This document shows, in pieces, positions 7,636 through 14,847 of a stretch of 61,053 nucleotides of DNA. The notes beneath the pieces were generated by a model. The model had not been told where the DNA came from. It made no database searches and saw only the letters and a list, made by a program, of their open reading frames with translations. Both the position numbers and the translations under genes were made by a program. The stretch is from Streptosporangiales bacterium (lineage in GTDB: Bacteria > Actinomycetota > Actinomycetes > Streptosporangiales > WHSR01). Position 1 is the stretch's first letter, and each line of letters opens with the position of its first letter. Where the stretch lies: positions 1 to 61,053 of the forward strand of contig WHSR01000020.1 of assembly GCA_009379995.1 (NCBI GenBank), read 5' to 3'.

Positions 7636-8860
7636 ACGTACGGTTCTCGGGCAGGGGCTGATCGTGGACGGCACCGGTGCCGAGCCCTTCGAGGGGTCGG
7701 TAGTGGTGGAGGACGGCCGCATCGCCGACGTCGTCGCCGGCTCCGCGGTCCCCGGCGGGGCCGGCGCGCGCGTCCTGCGCTGCGACGGCCGGGCCGTCAT
7801 CCCGGGCCTCATCGACGCGCACGTACACATCGGCGCCGTCGACGTGAACATCATGGGGCAGCACCGGCGCTACCTGCCCAGCGAGGCGGCCCTGCGGATG
7901 GGGCGGATCCTCACCGAGACGCTGCTGCAGGGCTTCACCACCGTCCGCGACGCCGGCGGGGCGGACGCGGGGTTCCGTGCCGCGGTGGAGCGCGGCGTGG
8001 TGGCCGGCCCGCGGCTACGGGTGAGCGGCCGTCCGCTGTCGCAGACCGGTGGGCACGGCGACGACCGTACGCCCGCGGAGACCACGCATCCGGACGCGGG
8101 GATCGGGATCATGGGCGTCGTCGCCGACGGCGTCGACGGGGTCCGCCGCGCAGCCCGGGAGGAACTGCGCCGCGGCGCCGACCAGATCAAGGTGATGGCC
8201 AGCGGCGGCGCGATGTCGCCGGCCGACCGGCTGGAGACCACCCAGTACTCGGTCGACGAGCTGCGGGCGATCGTCGCGGAGGCCCAGGCCGCGGGCAGGT
8301 ACGTCCTCGCCCACGCCTACACACCGGCGGCCATCCGTAACGCCGTCGACGCCGGCGTCCACTCGGTGGAGCACGGCAACCTGCTCGATGCGGAGACCGC
8401 GGCGCTGATGGCCCGGCGGGGCGTCTACCTCGATCCGACGCTGGTCACCTACGAGAAGCTGTACGAGGAGGGCGAGCGGTATGGCGTTCCGCGGGAGAAC
8501 CTGGACAAGATCGCTACTGCGCACGACGCCGGCATCGAAGGGCTCCGGCGGGCGCACCGGGCCGGAGTCTCGATCGCCTCGGGGTCGGATCTGCTCGGCG
8601 AGCTGGCCCGGCACAAGGCGCGGGAGCTGGCGATCAAGGCCTCCGTGCTCGGCCCGATGGGCGCGCTGGTCGCGGCCACCCGTACGAACGCCGAGATGAT
8701 GGGCCTCGCCGACGAGATCGGCACCCTTGAGCCCGGCAAGCACGCCGATCTGCTCGTCGTGGACGGCAACCCGCTCGACGACCTGTCGCTGCTGGCCGAC
8801 GAGGACCGGCTGCTCGTGGTCATGCGGGACGGCCGGGAGTACAAGAACGACCTCGGCTGA
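7628..8860 (+). CDS. Metal-dependent amidohydrolase (imidazolonepropionase/prolidase-like branch)
   Basis: 410 residues. Metal ligands are visible: HVH (His65, His67) in GLIDAHVHIG, candidate carbamylated Lys188 in DQIKVMASGG, His in YVLAHAYTP and SVEHGNL, and Asp in IASGSDLLG. This pattern matches the branch containing Xaa-Pro dipeptidases, arylamidases and related cyclic-amide hydrolases; substrate is not determinable. ATG starts inside the end of the EamA gene, so the pair is an operon under the ykkC-class element. Confidence 0.87.
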   Translation: MAERTVLGQGLIVDGTGAEPFEGSVVVEDGRIADVVAGSAVPGGAGARVLRCDGRAVIPGLIDAHVHIGAVDVNIMGQHRRYLPSEAALRMGRILTETLLQGFTTVRDAGGADAGFRAAVERGVVAGPRLRVSGRPLSQTGGHGDDRTPAETTHPDAGIGIMGVVADGVDGVRRAAREELRRGADQIKVMASGGAMSPADRLETTQYSVDELRAIVAEAQAAGRYVLAHAYTPAAIRNAVDAGVHSVEHGNLLDAETAALMARRGVYLDPTLVTYEKLYEEGERYGVPRENLDKIATAHDAGIEGLRRAHRAGVSIASGSDLLGELARHKARELAIKASVLGPMGALVAATRTNAEMMGLADEIGTLEPGKHADLLVVDGNPLDDLSLLADEDRLLVVMRDGREYKNDLG

Positions 8861-8910
8861 GAGGGTAGTCGGACGGCACTGACGTTCCGTACCAATAGTG
8901 AGGTGATCGA

Positions 8911-9564
8911 GTGCCGCCGAGGGCCGTCTGGGACGGCGTTACCGACAGGTCGTGCTACCGCCAGCGGGAGGTCGAGCGGCGCGACCGGCTGGCCGATGCC
9001 GCCCGGGCGGGCGATTGGTCGGCCGTCTTCGGCTGGCTGGACGCGAACCCGGGGTTGGTGAACGTGGGCCGCGTCGGCGGGAGCAGCGGTTACACGGTGC
9101 TCCATCAGGCCGCGTGGCATGGCACGGATGTCGGCACGGCCGAGCGATTGCTCGACCTCGGGGCGTGGCGGACCCTCCGGGCCGGTTCCGGCGAGCGCGC
9201 CATCGACATCGCCGAACGGCGCGGGCACCGTCATCTGGTCTCCATGTTGCGTCCCGTTATCCGGCACCCGGTGCCACCCGACGTCCTCGGCGGATTGCAG
9301 CGACAGCTCCATGCGCTGGTCGAGCAGCGCGCCGGAGAACTGATCCGCAAGCATGCGGCGCGGCTTCCCCAGCTCGGCCCGCTGACCGAACTGGAGAATC
9401 CGCAATTCTGGTTCCCGGTGCCGCGCATGTACGGAGGGTTCAGCTACCGGCTGGACGGGATGGAGTTGGTGGTCGACAGCTGGTGCCGAGTTGTCGGCGG
9501 TTCCGGGCAGACCCACCGCGTCATGGCCGACGGCATACAGCTCGTGGAATCGGGATGGGGCTGA
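8911..9564 (+). CDS. Ankyrin-repeat-like protein
   Basis: 217 residues, cytosolic, no signal peptide. Residues about 25-115 hold two to three ankyrin-like units (AARAGDWSAVFGWLDANPG; GYTVLHQAAWHG; LLDLGAWRT then AIDIAERRGHRHLVSMLRP). The C-terminal half (WFPVPRMYGGFSYRLDGMELVVDSW) has no recognised domain and looks like an adenylate-free binding module. GTG start with GAGGTGA upstream. Its last 44 bases overlap the convergent SnoaL-like gene. Confidence 0.7.
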   Translation: MPPRAVWDGVTDRSCYRQREVERRDRLADAARAGDWSAVFGWLDANPGLVNVGRVGGSSGYTVLHQAAWHGTDVGTAERLLDLGAWRTLRAGSGERAIDIAERRGHRHLVSMLRPVIRHPVPPDVLGGLQRQLHALVEQRAGELIRKHAARLPQLGPLTELENPQFWFPVPRMYGGFSYRLDGMELVVDSWCRVVGGSGQTHRVMADGIQLVESGWG

Positions 9565-9877
9565 TTAAGGCCTGGCGAGCCGTACGGCGACCCGGTCGCC
9601 CGCCCCGGGTGAGAAAGGCGAACAGCGCGCGCGTCGACTCTGTGCCGACTTCCTCGAAGTAGCGGATGTCCTCGACGGTGGCGAAGACGACGCGCATCAG
9701 TTCACGGATCTCGTCGTGGCCGCGAAACTCGGTCCGGAAGGTGAGCGGTGACTTGAGTATGACGTCGGGTACGAGCGCGTCCATGTAGCCCTCCAGGTCC
9801 GCCGCCTCCACGGCGGACCGGAGGCGGCGGGTGGTCGCGGCGGCTTGCGCGCCCGAGGTGCTCTGGCTGATGGTCAT
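9521..9877 (-). CDS. SnoaL/NTF2-like protein, short C-terminus
   Basis: 118 residues from the ATG at 9877, with GAGGGACC upstream. The first 90 residues fit an NTF2-like fold (LEGYMDALVPDVILKSPLTF, GHDEIRELMRVVF). The last about 28 residues are Arg/Pro-rich and unlike the family's usual final strands. A different frame over 9555-9640 reads a more plausible, also short, ending (GDRVAVRLARP then stop), so a frameshift is possible. Follows the carotenoid oxygenase by 14 bases on the same strand, so probably cotranscribed. Confidence 0.6.
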   Translation of the reverse strand: MTISQSTSGAQAAATTRRLRSAVEAADLEGYMDALVPDVILKSPLTFRTEFRGHDEIRELMRVVFATVEDIRYFEEVGTESTRALFAFLTRGGRPGRRTARQALISPIPIPRAVCRRP

Positions 9878-9891
9878 GACGGTCCCTCTTG

Positions 9892-11295
9892 TCAGCGGCC
9901 CGAGCCCGTGTCCTCGTCCGGGACCCAGCTGCCGTGGAACCCGAGCGGCACCCGGACCGGCAGGTGGACGGCCGCGACCGGGTCGCCGGTGAAGTCCTGG
10001 GCCGGCAGGATCACCAGGTCGGTCGCGTTCCGGTCCGGGTTGTGTACGAACGCGATCGCGTACCCGTCGTCCTCGGCGCCGTCCGGCGAGGAGGGCGCGA
10101 ACACGGCCTCGCCGACGACGGCGTCGCGGCCGAACTCGTGTGTCTCGACGGTGCCGCGTGCCAGGTCGTGCTTGAGCAGCGCGTTGCCGAACGCGTCGTC
10201 GTCCAGGTCCTCCATGTCCTCGGTGTCCGGCATGAGCAGACCCATTAGGTCCTCGGTGGTCGCTGTGTAGCCGTAGCGGTGTGCACCGGAGACGACGCGC
10301 TCGTCCACCCGCGGGAACTCCTGGCCCCGGTCGTGCAGGCGCTCCTCGATGACCTTGCCGGCCGCGAGGTCCAGCGTCCACCGATCGAGCGTGGGCACCC
10401 CGGTACCCACGGGCCGGCTGACGTCGAACATCCGGGGGTGGCGGGACACGTCGAGCACGATCCGGTCGCCGTCGTCGTACGCGTTGAGGGTGTGGAAGAC
10501 CCAGCACGGCTCAACGTCCAGCCAGCGAACGTCGGCGGCGGTGCCGGAGCGGGGCAGCACGCCGATGCGGGCACCGTGTGCCTCGTTCCAGACGTACGGG
10601 AGCCTCACCCCGGCGGCCGCGGCCTCCATGCTGAACGTCACCGGGAGGTCGTAGAGGATCACGTACCGCTCGGTGAGCGCGAAGTCGTGCATCATCGGGC
10701 CGTCGGCCACCGCTACGTCCTGCGCGCGGATCACCCGGCCGCCGGCGTCGACGACAACGTGCTGGACGGCGTCCGGGCGCGCCCAGTAGTAGGCGATGGC
10801 GTGCAGCTCGCCGGTATGGGGGTCGAGCTTGGTGTGCGCGGCGTACCCGGCCGGCAGGGTGCCGTCGAAGTCGTACGGCCCGACGGTGTCCAGGTCGTAG
10901 GTCAGCTCGTACGGCCGCGGCCCGGACTCGACCAGCGCCAGCGTCCGCCCGGCGTGCGCGATGACGTGGGTGTTGGGCGCGAAGTCCATCCCGTCGACAG
11001 GTCCGGGTCGGTGCTGCTCGCCGAGCGTGTCGGCGACGCTCGCCGAGCGGACCCAGCGGTTGCGGTACCACTCGGCCTTTCCGTTCCGCAGCCGCACCCC
11101 GTGGACCATGCCCTCGCCGAGGAACCAGTGGTGCGCGGCGGGGTCGTCGAGCCCGAGCGGGTTGGGGCCGTTGCGTAGGTACCGGCCGTTCAGCTCGGCC
11201 GGGATCCGGCCGGTGATCGGGAGGTCGTGCACAGTCACCTCCTCGGTGACCGGCGCGAACTGCCCCTCCAGGTATCTGTTGGTGGTGGCGGCCAT
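9892..11295 (-). CDS. Carotenoid oxygenase (RPE65 family)
   Basis: 467 residues. The four iron-binding His are visible at about 154 (YAAHTKLD), 203 (MMHDFALTE), 268 (VFHTLNAYDD) and 454 (GFHGSWVPD), with the N-terminal RNGPNP motif typical of the family. The enzyme cleaves carotenoid- or stilbene-like double bonds with O2. No carotenoid biosynthesis genes are in view. A 38-bp dyad lies about 30 bp upstream of the start and likely regulates it. Confidence 0.92.
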   Translation of the reverse strand: MAATTNRYLEGQFAPVTEEVTVHDLPITGRIPAELNGRYLRNGPNPLGLDDPAAHHWFLGEGMVHGVRLRNGKAEWYRNRWVRSASVADTLGEQHRPGPVDGMDFAPNTHVIAHAGRTLALVESGPRPYELTYDLDTVGPYDFDGTLPAGYAAHTKLDPHTGELHAIAYYWARPDAVQHVVVDAGGRVIRAQDVAVADGPMMHDFALTERYVILYDLPVTFSMEAAAAGVRLPYVWNEAHGARIGVLPRSGTAADVRWLDVEPCWVFHTLNAYDDGDRIVLDVSRHPRMFDVSRPVGTGVPTLDRWTLDLAAGKVIEERLHDRGQEFPRVDERVVSGAHRYGYTATTEDLMGLLMPDTEDMEDLDDDAFGNALLKHDLARGTVETHEFGRDAVVGEAVFAPSSPDGAEDDGYAIAFVHNPDRNATDLVILPAQDFTGDPVAAVHLPVRVPLGFHGSWVPDEDTGSGR

Positions 11296-11321
11296 GGGAG
11301 CGTCCCCTCTGTGATCAATTG

Positions 11322-11359
11322 GATAGCGCTACTCTCTAAGACTAGAGAGTAGCGCTATC
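11322..11359. promoter_or_regulatory. Perfect 16-bp inverted repeat, operator-like
   Basis: GATAGCGCTACTCTCT (11322-11337) and its exact complement AGAGAGTAGCGCTATC (11344-11359) flank the 6 bases AAGACT. It is AT-richer than its surroundings and sits 26 bp upstream of the carotenoid oxygenase start. Such long dyads are typical of TetR- or MarR-family operators; no such regulator gene is adjacent. Confidence 0.7.
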
Positions 11360-11375
11360 TAGTCAAGAGGGAAAC

Positions 11376-11439
11376 CGCCGAGATCCATGTTGTGGGGGAC
11401 CAAACCGGACAAAATTACCCCACAACATGGATCTCGGCG
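11376..11439 (-). repeat. Dispersed palindromic element, copy 1
   Basis: Perfect 22-bp arms 11376-11397 and 11418-11439 (CGCCGAGATCCATGTTGTGG type) around a 20-base centre. It lies 16 bp beyond the stop of the minus-strand protease gene. Compared with copies 3 and 4, GATCTATG/CATAGATC is replaced on both arms by GATCCATG/CATGGATC, a compensatory pair change. Orientation given by the centre (TTTTGTCCGGTTTGG on the minus strand). Confidence 0.85.
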
Positions 11440-11455
11440 AGAAGACGGAGCGCGT

Positions 11456-12484
11456 CTACTTCAGGCTCAGCCCGTTGGCGTCCAGTGCCTCGTTGACCGG
11501 CTGGAAGAACGACTGGAAGCCGGAGCCGCAGCCGCCGGTGGTGCCACCGGAGACGATGCCCACCCCGGTGCTGCCCTGGTACAGGGCGCCACCGCTGTCA
11601 CCGGGCTGGACGCAGACATCGGTTTCGATCAGGCCGGTGACTGTGCCCTCGGCGTAGTTCACGGTCCTGTCGTATCCCACGATGGTGCCGCAGGTCTCGC
11701 CGGTGGTGGATCCGCGCTTGCAGACCTCGGAGCCGGCCGGCGGCTGGCCGACGCTGCTGATCGAGCCGTTCGTCGCGCCCAGCGCCCCCGGGTCGGAGAC
11801 TTCGATGGTGCCGTAGTCGTTACCCGGGAAGCTGGAGTCGGCGGTGTTGCCGATCGTCTGCCCGGAGCTGGTCGTCCAGCTGTTGCCCGCCTCGGTGCAG
11901 TGGCCGGCGGTGACCACGTACTCCGTCGAACCGGATACGCCGACGACAGCTGCCGAGCACGTCGCCGAGCCGGACTGGATCGCGTCGCCGGGCTGCAGCG
12001 CCATCGGGCGAACCGTGCCGGCGACCCGCTCGATGCGTACCGCGTCCCCGTGCGAACGGGCCGTGCGCAGGAACTCTCGGGTGGCGGCGTTGTCCTGCCC
12101 GCTCGGGACGCTGACAACCACCGAGTTCGTGACGACGTCGGTACCCCAGGACAGCCCGGCCGCGCCGTCGCCTCGGTCGAGCGAGGCCTTGATGTTTTGC
12201 AGCCGCCGCATGCTGTCGTCGACCACCCGCGCCTCGGCGCCGGCGTCCCGGACCCGCTGGGCGGCCTCGGCGGTCGTCACGTTGACGACGAGTTGACCAC
12301 TGGACCGGTCGACGTACGCGCCCGCGGCGTGTTCTCCGGCCTGCCTGGTCAGTTGGTGCGCCTTGGCGGCCGTCGAAGCCTGGTCGGCCGCCGCCGGAAC
12401 GGCGGCTAGCGCGGGTACCGCGGCCAGTGCGGCGCCGCCGAGCAGCGAGACCGCCGCGAGCCGCGCGGAAGAGAATCTCTTCAT
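11456..12484 (-). CDS. Streptogrisin-like secreted serine protease (S1E)
   Basis: 342 residues from the ATG at 12484, chosen because AAGGTGAG lies upstream; a GTG 12 bases earlier is also possible. Signal peptide 1-34, alpha-lytic-type pro-domain about 35-160 (ending VVTNSVVVSVPSG and beyond), then the chymotrypsin-fold domain. Catalytic triad His195 (VTAGHC), Asp223 (GNDYGTIE), Ser297 (GDSGGAL). Three Cys pairs (176/196, 255/265, 291/319) match streptogrisins. Expected to be exported and self-processed. Confidence 0.93.
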   Translation of the reverse strand: MKRFSSARLAAVSLLGGAALAAVPALAAVPAAADQASTAAKAHQLTRQAGEHAAGAYVDRSSGQLVVNVTTAEAAQRVRDAGAEARVVDDSMRRLQNIKASLDRGDGAAGLSWGTDVVTNSVVVSVPSGQDNAATREFLRTARSHGDAVRIERVAGTVRPMALQPGDAIQSGSATCSAAVVGVSGSTEYVVTAGHCTEAGNSWTTSSGQTIGNTADSSFPGNDYGTIEVSDPGALGATNGSISSVGQPPAGSEVCKRGSTTGETCGTIVGYDRTVNYAEGTVTGLIETDVCVQPGDSGGALYQGSTGVGIVSGGTTGGCGSGFQSFFQPVNEALDANGLSLK

Positions 12485-12608
12485 CGCGACACTCACCTTC
12501 CCGCCGCCCGACCGACCTCGTGAGCCACCGGCGGCGTAACGCAGGACACCACTTCGCATTGCGCGATCTACCAATAAAGCAGCAAATCGGACACGTCGCG
12601 TAACAGAT

Positions 12609-12637
12609 AAAGTACATGCAGTAACTAAATTGATCAA
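12609..12637 (-). promoter_or_regulatory. Candidate promoter of the protease gene
   Basis: On the minus strand TTGATC (12632-12637), 17-base spacer, TACTTT (12609-12614), in an AT-rich island (about 12555-12660) within GC-rich DNA. It would give a leader of about 120 bases before the ATG. The rest of the gap 12485-12786 holds only this island and palindromic element copy 2. Confidence 0.4.
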
Positions 12638-12710
12638 GAAGGAAATAGCTTCAATACCGTCCCTCAGGCGTCCGGAATCGGCCAGATGGGGACGAGGTAA
12701 GCAATCAGAA

Positions 12711-12771
12711 CCGAAATCTAGGTTGTGGTGGGACTAACACCGACAAAACGGGCCCACAACATAGATCTCGG
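12711..12771 (-). repeat. Dispersed palindromic element, copy 2 (decayed arm)
   Basis: Right arm CCCACAACATAGATCTCGG (12753-12771) is intact; left arm from 12711 matches its complement with three mismatches in 19. The centre carries CGACAAAACG, matching copy 1. It begins 15 bp past the stop of the minus-strand gamma-glutamyltransferase gene. Confidence 0.75.
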
Positions 12772-12786
12772 TGGGGGGAGCTGGCG

Positions 12787-14592
12787 TCAGCGACCGACGG
12801 CGTAGCCCTGCATGCCGCGGGGATTGGCGGCCGCGCGCAGGAAGCCGTCGCGCCCCCGGCTGACCGCGCTGAGCCGGCCGAGCGACCACGGGCCGGCGTC
12901 GGTGACGACGTGTCCACGGCGGCGCATGGCGGCGAAGGTCTCCTCGCCGAGCCGGTCCTCCGCGACGACCTCCCGCGGGTGGCGGTCCCGCGGGTAGAAC
13001 GACGACGGGAAATGGGTGGTGTGGAAGGCAGGCGCGTCGATCGCCTGCTGCAGGTTCTGGCCGAAGTGCACGTGCCGCAGGAAGAGCAGCAGCGCCCATT
13101 GGTCCTGCTGGTCGCCGCCGGGGGTGCCGAAGGCGAGGTACGGCTTGCCGTCCCGGAACGCGAGCCCGGGGGTGAGCGTCGTCCGCGGGCGCTTCCCCGG
13201 CTCCAGCGTGCTCGGTAGCCCCTCCTCTAGCCAGAACATCTGCGCCCGGGTGTTCAGCCCGAAGCCGAGTTCGGGGATCACCGGCGAGCTGTGCAGCCAC
13301 CCCCCGCTTGGGGTGGCCGAGACCATGTTGCCGAATCGGTCGGCCACGTCGATGTGGCAGGTGTCGCCACGGGTCCGCCCGTACCGGTCGACGGTCGGCT
13401 CGCCCAGGCCGAAACCGCCGAGCCCGACGGCGCCCGGCCCGTTCCCGACCTGCGGGGTTACGTGAGTGACGATGGCCGGCAGCCGTCCGGGTCGGCCATC
13501 CGGGGCGCCGGGTACCAGGTCGTCGGAGGCTGTCGGCCCGACGAGGACGCGGCGCTGGTCCGCGTACGGGGCGGACAGCAGGGCCTGGAGCGGTACGTCG
13601 ACGAACCGGGGGTCACCGTAGAACGCGTCCCGGTCCGCGAAGGCCAGCTTGGCGCACTCCACCACCGTGTGCACGAACTCGGGGTCGTCGGGCCCGGTGC
13701 TGTCCAGGTCGAACCCGGAAAGCAGGGCGAGTTGCTGAAGGAACACCGGTCCCTGCCCCCACGGGCCGGTCTTGAAGACCTCGTACTCCCGGTAGGAGAG
13801 GCTGGCAGGCGGTTCGACCGGTGTAGTCCAGGCGGCCAGATCGTCCCCGGTGAGCACCCCGGCCCGCGGCTGACCGGTGATGTCCATGAACGCCTGGCCG
13901 GCGAAGCGGTCGATGATCTCGGCAACGAAGCCTCGGTAGAACGCGTCCCGGGCGGCCCGGATCTGCGCCTCCCGGTCCGGTCCCGCCGCCTCGGCCTCGG
14001 CGAGCACCCGCTCGTAGGTGTCGGCCAGGGCCGGGTTGGTCAGCCGGGAGCCCGGGGCCGGCACCGCGCCGTCCGGCAGGTACACGGCGGCCGAGGACGG
14101 CCAGTGCTCGCGGAACAGGTCGGCGACCGTGGCGATGGCCGTGCAGATCTGTGGCACCAGGGGATAGCCGCGGCGGGCGTAGCCGATCGCCGACTCGAGC
14201 ACGTCGCGCGGCCGCATCGTGCCGTACCGGGCGAGCATGGTCATCCAGCCGTCGAACGCGCCCGGAACGGTCGTGGCCAGCTGCCCGGTGCCGGGTACGA
14301 GGTCGAGGCCGAGGTCGCGGAAGTGCGCCACGGTGGCTTTCCCGGGGGCGGGGCCCTGGCCGGCGACCACGGCGACGGAGTCCTCCTCGGCGACGTACGC
14401 GATCACCGGGACCTCGCCGCCCGGGCCGTTGAGGTGGGGCTCGACCACCTGCAGCACGAAGCCCACCGCCGTGGCGGCGTCGAAGGCGTTTCCGCCCCGC
14501 TCCAGGATGCTCATGCCAGCCGCGGACGCCAACCAATGGGTGGAGGCGACCATGCCGACGTCTCCGGTGAGTTCGGGTCTGGTGGTAAACAC
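12787..14592 (-). CDS. ggt: Gamma-glutamyltransferase family protein
   Basis: 601 residues. Ntn-hydrolase fold with predicted autoprocessing nucleophile Thr411 (RGDTCHIDVADRFGNMVSATPS region), N-terminal motif MSILERGGNAFDAATA and PGAFDGW. The family hydrolyses or transfers gamma-glutamyl groups, or acts as a cephalosporin/glutaryl acylase. No signal peptide, so probably cytoplasmic, unlike classical periplasmic GGT. Upstream gap 14593-14847 contains TGTATACGTTACG near 14620, a possible promoter or regulator site. Confidence 0.88.
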   Translation of the reverse strand: MFTTRPELTGDVGMVASTHWLASAAGMSILERGGNAFDAATAVGFVLQVVEPHLNGPGGEVPVIAYVAEEDSVAVVAGQGPAPGKATVAHFRDLGLDLVPGTGQLATTVPGAFDGWMTMLARYGTMRPRDVLESAIGYARRGYPLVPQICTAIATVADLFREHWPSSAAVYLPDGAVPAPGSRLTNPALADTYERVLAEAEAAGPDREAQIRAARDAFYRGFVAEIIDRFAGQAFMDITGQPRAGVLTGDDLAAWTTPVEPPASLSYREYEVFKTGPWGQGPVFLQQLALLSGFDLDSTGPDDPEFVHTVVECAKLAFADRDAFYGDPRFVDVPLQALLSAPYADQRRVLVGPTASDDLVPGAPDGRPGRLPAIVTHVTPQVGNGPGAVGLGGFGLGEPTVDRYGRTRGDTCHIDVADRFGNMVSATPSGGWLHSSPVIPELGFGLNTRAQMFWLEEGLPSTLEPGKRPRTTLTPGLAFRDGKPYLAFGTPGGDQQDQWALLLFLRHVHFGQNLQQAIDAPAFHTTHFPSSFYPRDRHPREVVAEDRLGEETFAAMRRRGHVVTDAGPWSLGRLSAVSRGRDGFLRAAANPRGMQGYAVGR

Positions 14593-14847
14593 GACCTCTC
14601 GGCACCTCCTCGAAGCTGTCGACTGTATACGTTACGTGCCCGGAGTAAACGTGTGGGACCCCTGGGCCGTCCCATTCATCAGCGGCCTGGGCCGCGAGGG
14701 GGGGATAGGGGATTGTTGCCCTTTCGCAACCACCCGGTTCGGCCTCCGCATGCGGTCGGTCGCCGCGCCTGCGGGTAGTTTCGGCTGGCGTGCAGGAGTT
14801 CGGGCCCCGAGGCCGAAAGCGCCCACAGCCCGCGAGAGGTGGGATCG

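Noticed and set aside
11376..11439. Palindromic elements considered as ordinary intrinsic terminators
   Set aside because: No T-run, much longer arms than needed, conserved centre with direction independent of the host gene, and one copy lies inside an operon.
13291..14778. Plus-strand frame of nearly 500 codons over the gamma-glutamyltransferase gene
   Set aside because: No domain, opposite to a motif-complete enzyme; typical high-GC shadow.
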